DNA of 64,000 nucleotides, taken from contig NZ_HG964451.1 of assembly GCF_000612725.1 (NCBI RefSeq), positions 711,180 to 775,179 on the forward strand, given 5' to 3'. The stretch comes from Mycolicibacterium austroafricanum (GTDB lineage: Bacteria > Actinomycetota > Actinomycetes > Mycobacteriales > Mycobacteriaceae). A program made the position numbers and the translations under genes. The notes under the pieces are model-generated. The model was given only the letters and a program-made list of their open reading frames with translations. It was not told the origin of the DNA and did not search any database. Below are positions 43,052 to 51,749 of this stretch, in pieces (position 1 is the first letter of the stretch; every line of letters begins with the position of its first letter).

Positions 43052-44494
43052 CTACGAGAACCGTTCAAAGCAGTCGTCGGCCTCACTGGACAGCCCAAGC
43101 CGATAAGCGAGGATCCGGGTGAATCCGGCCGGCGCTGGTCGTCCGTTCACATCGCTGGCGGCCACAGCGTTGGTCAAGAGACCCGCCACCGCTTCGTCGA
43201 CGTCGCCCGGGGACAGCACGAAGTCCGCACCGTTCTCATCGGTCATTCGTCCCTGTGCCACTCCAGTCAGGCACGCCGTCCGTAGGGCAGCGACAGGAGT
43301 ATCGAGGTTTACTCCTCGCTCCCGCTGGACCGCGAGCGCATACCGCGACGTCACCATTGACAGGGCCGTGTTGTCGCCCTGCACCAGAACCTCGTCTTCG
43401 TCCTCAGTCTTCGGCTCACCCGCCGCCTGCAGCGCGGGAAAGTCGACGTATATCGCATTGCTCGCCGGGCAGTACGCGGTTAGGGCTTTGGCTGCACCGC
43501 CGCCACATCCATTTCGTTGGGTTGTCAGCGTAGGCGGGTTGGCCACTGGTAGTACCTGACTCAGGACGGCCATCAAACGCGCCAGTGTGTCCTCGTCGAT
43601 AGGACTGTCCAGCGACTCGCTGCCGTCAAAAATCATGACACTGCGCGGTAGATCTCCCTGACGCTCTTCGATTTCAGCGGTGTCGATCGCCTCGCACTGG
43701 TCGGCGTTACCGCTGAAGCCCATCTGGAAGGCGCTGACCCGGTCCAACGCGCTGCCGTGCTCGTCATCGAGAATGCCGAGCAACGGGGGATCGCGCGCGT
43801 AAATCGTCCCAGCGAGGACCTTGTTAAGGCCGTCACCCGTGCTGAGCACGAAGCGCCGAGACTCGCCCGCGGCCACGGAGCGCAGATACACGCCTGCGAA
43901 GCAGTCGGCCTGCTGCTCCCTGACCAGCCCGTCGGTATCCATATCCGTCAGGTCTGCCATCCATTGCAGTGCATGGCCATACTCGTGGGCGATTACCCCT
44001 ATCGCTGCCATGTCTCCGAAGTACTCCCGAGCAACGGGAATGAAAGTGCCTCGGTCCCAGGCCATCACGTCCTGTCGGATACAGAAGAAGGCATTGGGCA
44101 GTTCATACGTTTCCTCCCCGCATATCACCGGGCTGGCCTGATCATTGGAGTCGTACGAAACCAGCTGATCCACTGGCTCGAACTGTCCAGGCAGGTAATC
44201 GGGATACGTTCGCCGCCAGAACTCCTCGATGTCGTTGACCGCCAGCAGCATCATGTGGTCGATTAACCCACCGTCCGTGTTATCGACGCTTCCGACAGGA
44301 GTTGGCGCACTCGGTCTCAGGCCGCTCAGGCCCTCAGTGACGGGCAGACCACCAGCACGCTCCGGATTGAAGAGCATCGAGGTTGCACGGCCGTCGACCT
44401 TGGCCGAACTGCACCCAACCAAGACTGCGAGGATCCACACCAAAGGCAACGACAACCGCACCGCCGAACTGAATGGGCGCATTGCCGCCGTCAT
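43052..44494 (-). CDS. Neutral zinc metallopeptidase lipoprotein
   Basis: The 480-residue protein has a lipoprotein signal (RLSLPLVWILAVLVGCSS, Cys about residue 28) and a zinc peptidase motif in GVIAHEYGHALQWM, followed by REQQADCFAGVYLRS, the pattern of YpfJ-like putative neutral zinc metallopeptidases. FFCIRQDVMAWDRG precedes the active site. It likely acts outside the membrane on cell-envelope proteins. ATG 44494 gives the shortest sensible signal peptide; an upstream extension to 44617 is non-homologous. DUF4333 follows in the operon. Confidence 0.85.
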   Translation of the reverse strand: MTAAMRPFSSAVRLSLPLVWILAVLVGCSSAKVDGRATSMLFNPERAGGLPVTEGLSGLRPSAPTPVGSVDNTDGGLIDHMMLLAVNDIEEFWRRTYPDYLPGQFEPVDQLVSYDSNDQASPVICGEETYELPNAFFCIRQDVMAWDRGTFIPVAREYFGDMAAIGVIAHEYGHALQWMADLTDMDTDGLVREQQADCFAGVYLRSVAAGESRRFVLSTGDGLNKVLAGTIYARDPPLLGILDDEHGSALDRVSAFQMGFSGNADQCEAIDTAEIEERQGDLPRSVMIFDGSESLDSPIDEDTLARLMAVLSQVLPVANPPTLTTQRNGCGGGAAKALTAYCPASNAIYVDFPALQAAGEPKTEDEDEVLVQGDNTALSMVTSRYALAVQRERGVNLDTPVAALRTACLTGVAQGRMTDENGADFVLSPGDVDEAVAGLLTNAVAASDVNGRPAPAGFTRILAYRLGLSSEADDCFERFS

Positions 44495-45114
44495 GGGTGG
44501 AGCGTTCCGTTTAGGCGAGTCACCCCAAACGCCTCCTTCCGTCGTTCCGTCGTTGCTCCCACTCTGCCGCGTCCTCACACTTCCAGCCGGCAGTTGTTGC
44601 CAAATGTGTGATCCCACGGCTTAGCGAAGCGTATGAGCGGGGTACCTATCGCGCATCGCGGATCCCCGCAATGTTGCCGGAAGGCCGCTCACGGAGCGAA
44701 CCCGCGGTGGATACTGCATCCCTATCGAGTTGAGCGCATTTTACTCATGGGTGGGCCAGATGTTCGGCCAGTGCAGGTTGACCGGTCTTCTGGGCCGAGG
44801 TCGGTCACAGCGGCGGGATCCCGTGCCGGATGCCTCGCGGTACCGCCCATTTGGCGTTGCGCCAGGTCGTGACGGTCATCCGAAGGGTGATCTGATCGCT
44901 CGGCGACTTTGACAGCGACGCGCTCGGGCCTGGTCACGTCGGTGGTCAGCGCGAAAGGCGCGCCCAGCAAACTGGCCCCGCGGAACCACGCGATACCACG
45001 CCTCGTGACTTGCGGGAACTTAAGCAGTGTTGATGGCATCAACGAATTCCGCGTGGGCGATTGGGCATAAGGAGGACTAATGACCCAGTTCCGAAGATGT
45101 CTCGGTTACCGGAG
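44495..45114. other. 620 bp without a supported gene; carries an orphan ribosome site and start
   Basis: No frame here shows a recognisable family. An AAGGAGG site (45069-45075) followed by ATG 45080 starts a frame MTQFRRCLGYRSHPG that runs directly into the antisense 3' end of the helicase gene, so it looks like the beginning of a gene cut off by recombination. A 106-residue minus-strand frame at 44722-45042 has no supporting features. The upstream control region of the metallopeptidase is also in this gap. Confidence 0.5.
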
Positions 45115-46770
45115 TCATCCCGGGATGTTCAACCGCCGCGCGAGGTCCGGTCCGCCGACGTCGCGGAGGAAGTCGGGATCGCCGCAGACGACGAGTTGGT
45201 CGCGCGCCCGCGACAATCCGACGTAGAGACGTTCGCGGGAGCGGTCGAACGCGGACTCCTCGTTGACCACCAGCACGACCGCGCGGCGCTCCAGGCCCTT
45301 GAAGCCGAGCACGTGACCGTAGAACACCTGATCGGCGTCCCAGAAGCTGTCCCAGTAGGCGGCGTTGCCTGCGGCCTGACGCTCGCGTTGTTCCGGGTGC
45401 CGGGTTCCGGTGGTCAGCAGGGCAACATCCTCAGGGCGCCAACCCTGTTCGAGAAGCAGCTCGACCTCGTCGTCACCCGCGTTCATCGCCTCGGCGCGTG
45501 AGCACGCCACATACTTGACCGCGGGCCCCTCCCCGCCGAGGAACCGCATCGGGTGATCCACCAACGGCTGGAACGCGTTCGCGATCTGGCGCGTGTTGCG
45601 CAGATTGTGGTCGAGCACCAGCGGGACCAGCGGCACCGGCGGTGACCCGTGCCGGTGGAAGACGCGCTGCCCCTCGTCGGTGAACACGTAGAGGCCGCCG
45701 GTCTCGTCGTCCTTGAGCGCCGCCAGCAGCGGGTCCCACCAGGCGTCGGCGAAGTCCTGGGCCTCGTCGACGACGATCGCGTCGAACCGCTGCCCGTCGT
45801 CCAGTTGCATTGCGAGCTCGGTCATCTGCGCGGGCAGATCGTGTTCCCAGAACTGCACGGTCTGCTCGGTACGAAGGGACTCGTCGGGGCCCGCCGGGGC
45901 GCCCCAGCGCTTGCCGAGGTCGTGGAACTCGCCGACGTAGGCGGGCTGTTGACGCCGGTTCCAGGCGGCGGTGATGCGTTCCAGGTACGACGCCAGGCCG
46001 TGCGAGTAGCAGACCAACGCGACGCGCTGCCCGTCGCGGGCCAGCCGGCGGGCCTGCTCCATCGCCAGGAAGGTCTTGCCGCTGCCGGCGCCGCCGCGGA
46101 TCTCGACGCGGTTGAGCAGCCGGATGGCGTCGAGGATGACGGACTGGTGCTCGGTGAGAATGTCTGCGGCGTCCTCGTTTTCGAGGGCACGGGACACGAC
46201 GCTGCGTTGCGGCAGGCCGCGTCCGCTCAGCGCTTCGCTGAGCTGCTCGATGCCGTCTTTGCTCAGGAACGGCCGGTCCAACTCCTGGCTGTGCAGCACA
46301 TGCCGCAGCTTGGCGGCGATGTCGGTGAGGTCGCTGCGGTCGATGACCTTCCAGCGCGGGCAGTCCGGCAGGGCGAAGTCGTCGGGCAGGTCGGTGTTGG
46401 GCAGCACCACGACGTGGTCCCAGCGCAGCCGGCCCTGGCTCCACCGGGGGTCGTTCTCGATGAAGCTGCGCAGCGCGTAGCAGGCCTCGCGGGCCTGCCG
46501 GACGGGGTCGATGCCGACTTCGCGGCCGCGGCGCTTCTGCCGCCAGGTGTCGCCGTCGTGCCAGACCTCGCCGCCCTTGACCTCAAGACACACGATGCCG
46601 GCGCCCTCGATCGCGACGAAGAAGTCGACCTCGTGGTCTTTGAGGTGGTCGGTCACCCGCTTGCCGGGGATGACGAGGTCGCCGGGTTCGAGCTGGTCGA
46701 TCAGAGCCTGCCACACCTTGCGCTCGGCCCCGTTGGCCAGCCGCGGTGTCTCGGCGGCGGTGATGGTCAT
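45115..46770 (-). CDS. NERD-domain UvrD/Rep-like helicase
   Basis: The 551-residue protein combines an N-terminal NERD nuclease-like domain (residues about 15-120; HEVDFFVAIEGAGIVCLEVKGG keeps the D-x-(E/V)..E-V-K pattern) with a superfamily 1 helicase core. The core has Walker A GGAGSGKTFLAMEQ near 228, DAIVVDEAQDF near 338, VFTDEGQRVF, LDHNLRNTRQIANAF, FKGLERRAVVLV and YVGLSRARDQLV. It probably unwinds and cuts DNA during repair or foreign-DNA control. It is divergent from the MazEF-like pair and isolated by debris on the other side. Confidence 0.92.
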   Translation of the reverse strand: MTITAAETPRLANGAERKVWQALIDQLEPGDLVIPGKRVTDHLKDHEVDFFVAIEGAGIVCLEVKGGEVWHDGDTWRQKRRGREVGIDPVRQAREACYALRSFIENDPRWSQGRLRWDHVVVLPNTDLPDDFALPDCPRWKVIDRSDLTDIAAKLRHVLHSQELDRPFLSKDGIEQLSEALSGRGLPQRSVVSRALENEDAADILTEHQSVILDAIRLLNRVEIRGGAGSGKTFLAMEQARRLARDGQRVALVCYSHGLASYLERITAAWNRRQQPAYVGEFHDLGKRWGAPAGPDESLRTEQTVQFWEHDLPAQMTELAMQLDDGQRFDAIVVDEAQDFADAWWDPLLAALKDDETGGLYVFTDEGQRVFHRHGSPPVPLVPLVLDHNLRNTRQIANAFQPLVDHPMRFLGGEGPAVKYVACSRAEAMNAGDDEVELLLEQGWRPEDVALLTTGTRHPEQRERQAAGNAAYWDSFWDADQVFYGHVLGFKGLERRAVVLVVNEESAFDRSRERLYVGLSRARDQLVVCGDPDFLRDVGGPDLARRLNIPG

Positions 46771-46958
46771 CGTCGACGTCCCCCCTTCGTCGAAGGGATG
46801 TTAGCGAGCGGGCGCCAAAGTGGGGCGACGTAATCGTCCGCACTCGCCAGATGCCGCCGCACTTACAGAACGGCGACGTAGCCAGGGGATGGCACCGACG
46901 ATGCGCCACCTGAAGCGCCGCGAAGTTGCCGTGTCGAGAGTCCCAACGAACCAGCCAT

Positions 46959-46984
46959 CGCAATGCTACCCAGGTAGCATTGCG
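46959..46984. promoter_or_regulatory. 26 bp perfect palindrome overlapping the antitoxin promoter
   Basis: Perfect 12 bp arms (CGCAATGCTACC at 46959-46970, complement at 46973-46984) surround the dinucleotide CA. The right arm contains TAGCAT (46975-46980), a TANNNT -10 element placed so that transcription would begin at the ATG 46987. This fits a leaderless toxin-antitoxin transcript blocked by antitoxin bound to its own -10. Confidence 0.75.
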
Positions 46985-46986
46985 GT

Positions 46987-47217
46987 ATGAAGATCAGCAT
47001 CAGCCTCTCGGAAGACGAGATCGCGCTGGTCGACGCCTACGTCGACCACGCGGGTCTTCCGTCCCGGTCGGCGGCGATTCAGAAAGCAATCCGGATGCTG
47101 CGCTACCCGACACTGGAGGACGACTACGTGCAGGCCTGGGGCGAGTGGTCGAGCGGCGGCGAGGGCGATGTGTGGGAGTCCGCCGCCGGAGACGGCGTCG
47201 GTGATGCGGCGCGGTGA
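46987..47217 (+). CDS. Ribbon-helix-helix antitoxin of a MazEF-like pair
   Basis: The 76-residue protein starts [38 protein letters not shown], a ribbon-helix-helix DNA-binding domain, and ends with an acidic Trp-rich tail ([19 protein letters not shown]) that would fill the toxin groove. It lacks a ribosome site and is probably leaderless. It overlaps mazF by 14 bases. It represses its promoter through the palindrome immediately upstream. Confidence 0.88.
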   Translation: MKISISLSEDEIALVDAYVDHAGLPSRSAAIQKAIRMLRYPTLEDDYVQAWGEWSSGGEGDVWESAAGDGVGDAAR

Positions 47218-47551
47218 CATCTGGTACGTCGATCTGGAGCCGTCCCGAGCGAGCGAGGCCAACGAGACGCGACCTGCCGTCATTGTCAGCAATGACCGAG
47301 CCAACGCCACCGCATCGAGGCTCGGCCGCGGGGTGATTACCGTCGTGCCGGTAACCAGCAACGTCGACAGGATCTATCCATTCCAGGTGCTTCTCCAAGC
47401 TCCCGACAGCGGGTTGGCGGTTGCGTCAAAGGCGCAGGCCGAACAGGTCAGATCAATTGCTGCACAGCGGTTGATCCGCCGGATCGGCCGTGTCTCCGCG
47501 CGTGAACTTGCAGAACTGGATGACGCTCTGCGGCTGCATCTCGCACTGTGA
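47204..47551 (+). CDS. mazF: MazF-type endoribonuclease toxin
   Basis: The 115-residue protein has the MazF core [38 protein letters not shown] and [31 protein letters not shown], with the catalytic Arg in the beta1-2 region and the conserved S/T in VPVTS. MazF toxins cut mRNA or tRNA at short sequences. ATG 47204 is chosen because the conserved RRGDIW start follows directly and the gene overlaps the antitoxin. Confidence 0.93.
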   Translation: MRRGDIWYVDLEPSRASEANETRPAVIVSNDRANATASRLGRGVITVVPVTSNVDRIYPFQVLLQAPDSGLAVASKAQAEQVRSIAAQRLIRRIGRVSARELAELDDALRLHLAL

Positions 47552-47605
47552 ATCTCTGAAGGTCCGCGGCGCTCAGCTGCGCCGGCGCTTGGTCTGGGGC
47601 CGACA

Positions 47606-47668
47606 CGTTCAGACTGCACTCAAGGCGGCGCAGGTCGAGTATGGGCCGCCGTAGGCGCAGTCTGAACG
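47606..47668. repeat. 63 bp nested palindromic element after mazF
   Basis: Perfect 12 bp terminal arms (CGTTCAGACTGC at 47606-47617, complement at 47657-47668) enclose an inner pair GGCGGC (47624-47629) and GCCGCC (47645-47650). It lies 54 bases after the mazF stop and 20 bases before the SEC-C gene. It may be a terminator or a mobile palindrome; its size equals that of elements D1 and D2. Confidence 0.75.
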
Positions 47669-47688
47669 CAATCGCATACCGTGGTGGC

Positions 47689-50235
47689 GTGGCAGCACAG
47701 CTCGACCCGACCAAAGCCCTTGCGACGATTCTGATCGAGCACGGCCCCCTCCCCAAGGACGCTATCGCGCACCGCCTGCGCGATATGGGCGTCGCGGATC
47801 CGGAGGAACTCCTCCCCCGTCTGTTGAACGAAATTGACTGTCCCGCTGCGCCATTGGTCGACGAAAGCTGGGTGTGGCTGCCCGCGTTGCTGGCCGGTCG
47901 GGTATTCACGCACCGGGTCACATCCCAGGAGCTCGCCCACGACATCCTGCTCGTGACCCCGGACCTTGACGCGATCACCCACCTGTGCGAATTCGAGCCG
48001 TACGCGCGTCTGGTCGACGGCTCGCCGGTCAGCGTCGCGTTGCCGGCCTTCGACGAGGACGTGCTCGACGAGCGGGGCGTTCCCCCGGAGATGGTCGACG
48101 ACGGCGGGGCGCTGGTACTGCCGCCGGGCACGCTGCGCGCCCTGGGTGTCGTCGACGGCGATCTGGTCGGTCTGCGGTTGGCGCCCGAGGGGCTCACCTT
48201 CACGCGGGTCACCGCGGACCCGTCGCCGTCGGCGGGTGCCGCGTTGGCAGCGACGCTGGACCCCGAAGAGCCGGTGACGTTCGACTCGGCGGTGTGGACG
48301 GCGTGCGCGGCGGATCCGGCGCTGTTCACCGAGCCCACACCGCCGCTGTCGGAGATCGCCGCCGACCACGGCCTGGAGGCCCGCGGGGGTCTGCTCGCAC
48401 CCGCGGGTTTCGACTTCGACCGGTGGCGCTTCGATCTGGATTGTGAGGTTCTGAAGAGGCGGTACGACCTCGACGACGACGATGCGCTCGCCGTGCGCGC
48501 ACTCAAGGCCATCTATGAGCAGATGTCGCAGCTGATCACGATGTTGCCCGCGGACGAGGACTTCGCCGACGACGCAGACGAGGACGTCGCAGCCGAGGAC
48601 GCGCCGGTGCCGCCCCTTGACGGGTACCGGGAGCTGGTCGCCGAGTTCGGCGCCGAGCTCGCCGATCCGCGGCTGGCCGAGGTGCTGGTGGCCGAGACGC
48701 TGGGCCGCAATCCCGATGGCGCCGCGGCGCTGGGGTTGTTCGCCGAGACGCTGGAGCCACAGGTGCCGCGCCGCGCGCGGGTGGCGTTCCGCTGGCTACG
48801 AGCGGTGGCGCTGGAGCGCATTGGCGACATCGAGTCGGCCGAACGGGAGCTGCTGGCCGCCGAGTCGATGGACACCGACTGGCCCTTGCCGTTGTACGAC
48901 CTGGCCCGGATCGCGTCCGACCGCGGTGACGTCGAGCGCGGGTTGGCGTTGCTTCGCCGCGCCGGAGCCGATCCGGACGATCCGTTGCTGGAGATGCTGA
49001 GCAGCTTTCGGGGCGAGGCCCGCCCCGACGTCGGCCGCAACGAGCCGTGCTGGTGCGGGTCGGGCCGCAAGTACAAGAAGTGCCATCTCGGAAAGGAGCA
49101 GCCGGCGCTCCCCGAGCGCGTGGGTTGGCTGTACTCGAAGGCAGCGCAGCACGCGCTGATGAGTGGCTGGCGCGCACTGATCGTCGAACTGGACTACGAG
49201 CGCAACCAGTTTCACGATGCGCCCGACGAGACGGCGGACCCGTTGGTAGTCGACGCGGCGTTGTTCGAGGGCGGCGCGTTCGAGGACTTCCTGGCCGTCC
49301 GCGGACCGCTGCTGCCCGAAGACGAGCGGTCGCTGGCCGAGCAATGGCTGCTGGTGGACCGGTCGCTCTTCGAAGTCGGGCAGGTGCGCCCCGGCCACGG
49401 GGTGACCGTACGCGACGTGCGCACCGGTGACATCCACGAGGTGCAGGAGCGCACCGCCAGCCGTCACCTCAAGTCTGGACAGCTGATCTGCACCCGGGTG
49501 CTGCCCGCCGGCGACGACACCGCGCAGTTCTTCGGCGGGCTGGAACCCGTTGCGCTGCATCAGCGTGACGCACTAATCGCGCTGCTCGACGAGGGGCCTG
49601 ACCCGGTGGACCTCGTCGCGTTTCTGAGCCTCCGGTTCGCCCCGCCGACGCTGACCAACACTGAGGGTGACCCGATGATCATCTGTGAGGCCACCGTCCA
49701 CGTCGGCGATGCGGCGTCAATCCAGTCGGCGCTTGACGACACCTACGACCGGGTCGAGGACGCTGAGCCGCCTAAGTGGTTCGAGCACGTCACCACGCAC
49801 GGCATGGAGCGCATCCGCGCGACGTTGGTGCTCGACGGGGAGACGCTGCGGGTGGAGACCAACAGCGAGGAACGGATGGACCGGGTGCTGGCCACGGTGG
49901 AGCGGCTCGACCCGGCGATGCAGGTTCTCGAGGACACCCGCGAACGCGTGGACGATCCGCGGGCGATGGCCGCGCGCATGCCGGAAACGGCCAAGGGCGC
50001 GATCGAGCCCGACGACCCCGAGATCGCCGCGCTGCTCGACGCGATGATCCTGGACTACGAAGCCAAGTGGCTGGACGAACCGATCCCGGCACTCGACGGG
50101 CACACCCCACGCCAGGCCGCCGATGACCCGACCCGCCGGCCCGACCTGATCCGACTGCTCGACTCCTTCCCCGCCGACGCGGGCCGCCATGGGATGAGCG
50201 TGGACCGGCTCCGGGCGGCGTTGGGGTTGCCGTAA
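47689..50235 (+). CDS. Large SEC-C motif protein of unknown function
   Basis: The 848-residue protein has an N-terminal helix-turn-helix-like part (LATILIEHGPLPKDAIAHRLRDMG), a TPR-like centre at about 330-430 (ESAERELLAAESMDTDWPLPLYDLARIASDRGDVERGLALLRRAG) and a SEC-C zinc motif NEPCWCGSGRKYKKCH near 450-465. A long C-terminal region has no recognised domain. SEC-C motifs bind zinc and occur in SecA and many accessory proteins. GTG 47689 is chosen because a TACCGT hexamer (47677-47682) sits 6 bases upstream, as expected for a leaderless transcript. Confidence 0.85.
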   Translation: MAAQLDPTKALATILIEHGPLPKDAIAHRLRDMGVADPEELLPRLLNEIDCPAAPLVDESWVWLPALLAGRVFTHRVTSQELAHDILLVTPDLDAITHLCEFEPYARLVDGSPVSVALPAFDEDVLDERGVPPEMVDDGGALVLPPGTLRALGVVDGDLVGLRLAPEGLTFTRVTADPSPSAGAALAATLDPEEPVTFDSAVWTACAADPALFTEPTPPLSEIAADHGLEARGGLLAPAGFDFDRWRFDLDCEVLKRRYDLDDDDALAVRALKAIYEQMSQLITMLPADEDFADDADEDVAAEDAPVPPLDGYRELVAEFGAELADPRLAEVLVAETLGRNPDGAAALGLFAETLEPQVPRRARVAFRWLRAVALERIGDIESAERELLAAESMDTDWPLPLYDLARIASDRGDVERGLALLRRAGADPDDPLLEMLSSFRGEARPDVGRNEPCWCGSGRKYKKCHLGKEQPALPERVGWLYSKAAQHALMSGWRALIVELDYERNQFHDAPDETADPLVVDAALFEGGAFEDFLAVRGPLLPEDERSLAEQWLLVDRSLFEVGQVRPGHGVTVRDVRTGDIHEVQERTASRHLKSGQLICTRVLPAGDDTAQFFGGLEPVALHQRDALIALLDEGPDPVDLVAFLSLRFAPPTLTNTEGDPMIICEATVHVGDAASIQSALDDTYDRVEDAEPPKWFEHVTTHGMERIRATLVLDGETLRVETNSEERMDRVLATVERLDPAMQVLEDTRERVDDPRAMAARMPETAKGAIEPDDPEIAALLDAMILDYEAKWLDEPIPALDGHTPRQAADDPTRRPDLIRLLDSFPADAGRHGMSVDRLRAALGLP

Positions 50236-50251
50236 CGCACGTCCATCGTCG

Positions 50252-50274
50252 ATGTCAGACCCCCTGAATACAGT
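50252..50274 (+). promoter_or_regulatory. PafBC/RecA-NDp-like DNA-damage promoter, copy A
   Basis: ATGTCAGAC (50252-50260), 8 bases, then TACAGT (50269-50274) matches the mycobacterial RecA-NDp pattern TTGTCRGTG-N8-TANNNT at most positions. The RNase H gene follows 35 bases later with a GGGGAGGAGACGGAG leader. The same promoter and leader occur at 62811. Function is inferred from the motif. Confidence 0.6.
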
Positions 50275-50309
50275 GCCGTCACACCTGTTCAGCTGGGGAG
50301 GAGACGGAG

Positions 50310-51233
50310 ATGGCACCGAAACCCGTGGCCACTGCACGGCCGATCGACATCGTGGCGGCACGGCCGCGCCCGACGCGGTCGGTCGCGATTGCGCTCGCTC
50401 GGTGCAGCGAGTCGCGGTACCGGTATTCGGCGGCATCCGTCGAACACCGCTGGACCGGATCCGTGGAGGCCGAGTCCGTCGACACCGCGGTGCTCGACGT
50501 CATCAGCCGCGTCCGCGAGTCATCCGGCGGGGAGCGGATCCGGTTCGTGGTGCAGGTGCCGGCACGCAGCACGCTGTGGGCGCTGCGCGACGAGATCGCC
50601 CTGCTGATGCCCGGGGTGTGGATCGAGCGGCCGAGGCTCTCGGATGCGGAGCTGGTGCGGCAGGCGTGTGCAGGGCTGCGGGAGGCCACGCCGGTGCCGG
50701 CGGGTCCGGTATGGGTCGCGACGGACGGCTCGGTGCGGGGCAGGATCACCGGCTACGGGTGGCTCGCGTCTACGGGTGAATATGGGCTGCAGGGCTTGCG
50801 GCATTCGACCAAGCTGATCGGTCCGAAGGTGGTGTTGGTCGCCGAGCTGCGCGCCATCGGTGCGGCGGTACAGACGCTGCGCGGCCGCGACATCACGGTG
50901 CTCAGCGACAGCAAGTTCGCGGTCGCGATGGTGAAGCGGTGGATGGCCGGCGACGACGTGCTGCCGGAGGGCTACGCCGTCTACCGGGAGAGCGGGAAGA
51001 CGCCGGGACTGGTTCGCGCGCAACAGATGATCTACGAGGATCGCGAGCGGATCACCCCGGTGTGGGTGAAGGGGCACCGCGGTGAGCCGCTCAACGAGGG
51101 CGCCGACGCCCTGGCCCGGCTGGCATCGCGATATGCGTTGGGCGACAGCGGCCTTGACGGCGCCGAATATCACCGCCGCGCGCAGGACCTGGCGGAGACG
51201 TTCTCGCGGGAGTTCACGAAGCAGACCGCTTGA
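50310..51233 (+). CDS. RNase HI-like protein with an extra N-terminal domain
   Basis: The 307-residue protein has an RNase HI domain from about residue 134 with all expected catalytic residues visible: Asp139 (VATDGSV), Glu179 (VAELRAI), Asp200 (VLSDSKFA), His256 (VKGHRG) and Asp266 (NEGADALARLA). The first 125 residues form a separate domain, possibly a degenerate RNase H-like fold (RSVAIALARCSESRYRYSAASV). It would cut RNA in RNA-DNA hybrids. ATG 50310 follows a strong GGGGAGGAG site. The PafBC-type promoter suggests induction by DNA damage. Confidence 0.88.
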   Translation: MAPKPVATARPIDIVAARPRPTRSVAIALARCSESRYRYSAASVEHRWTGSVEAESVDTAVLDVISRVRESSGGERIRFVVQVPARSTLWALRDEIALLMPGVWIERPRLSDAELVRQACAGLREATPVPAGPVWVATDGSVRGRITGYGWLASTGEYGLQGLRHSTKLIGPKVVLVAELRAIGAAVQTLRGRDITVLSDSKFAVAMVKRWMAGDDVLPEGYAVYRESGKTPGLVRAQQMIYEDRERITPVWVKGHRGEPLNEGADALARLASRYALGDSGLDGAEYHRRAQDLAETFSREFTKQTA

Positions 51234-51273
51234 GGACTCGCACCGGACGACCCGCTATCGGCCACCCGCGCAG

Positions 51274-51295
51274 GGTTGTAGCATCGGCTACAGCC
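51274..51295. promoter_or_regulatory. 22 bp palindrome upstream of ParD-like gene
   Basis: Arms GGTTGTAGC (51274-51282) and GCTACAGCC (51287-51295) pair at 8 of 9 positions around ATCG. A TAGCAT -10-like hexamer lies inside (51279-51284). The site is 28 bases before the start of the ParD-like gene and is probably its self-bound operator. Confidence 0.6.
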
Positions 51296-51323
51296 GTGCC
51301 AGATTGCCACATCCGAGGTGTCA

Positions 51324-51590
51324 ATGTCCGACACAACCAATCGAGTGACCCGGTTCGCCGCGGATCTGATGGACAGCGCTGCCGCCGAAGGCGCACGTCA
51401 GAACCGGTCGGCGGAACAGCAACTCGACCACTGGGCGCGAGTCGGGCGCGCAGTCTCCAGCCAGCACAGCGTTGCTCGCCGCAAGGTGGAAGCCGCCCGA
51501 GGAGTCACCACGGTCGCGCTCGACGACGACGGCGAGATCGTCCTGTACGCACCTGACGGCAGTTCGACACGGCTGGACCGCGGCACATGA
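51324..51590 (+). CDS. ParD-like antitoxin family protein
   Basis: The 88-residue protein reads VTRFAADLMDSAAAEGARQNRSAEQQLDHWARVGRAVSS, the pattern of ParD-like type II antitoxin proteins, and ends LDDDGEIVLYAPDGSSTRLDRGT. No toxin gene follows: the next genes are a hairpin and an unrelated protein. It may be an orphan antitoxin or a stand-alone regulator. ATG 51324 is preferred to GTG 51318. Confidence 0.72.
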   Translation: MSDTTNRVTRFAADLMDSAAAEGARQNRSAEQQLDHWARVGRAVSSQHSVARRKVEAARGVTTVALDDDGEIVLYAPDGSSTRLDRGT

Positions 51591-51591
51591 G

Positions 51592-51612
51592 GTGGCTTCT
51601 CGCGAAAGCCAC
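51592..51612 (+). terminator. Hairpin directly after the ParD-like gene
   Basis: Perfect 7 bp arms GTGGCTT (51592-51598) and AAGCCAC (51606-51612) with a 7-base loop begin 2 bases after the stop. No U-tract follows, as is common for mycobacterial terminators. Confidence 0.55.
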
Positions 51613-51749
51613 AAGCGCTGCGCTTCGTTGATGCGCCTCGACCGCGACGTGGGATCTGCCGGCCTGGACACCAACCTCTCTCCTCCACCGTCGGCGAGGC
51701 AGATAATGATCGACTCGACCGCAGACCGAACAGACGAGCAGAGGGCCCA

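Noticed and set aside
44722..45042. 106-residue minus-strand ORF
   Set aside because: No recognisable family, weak coding character and location in debris; not supported as a gene.
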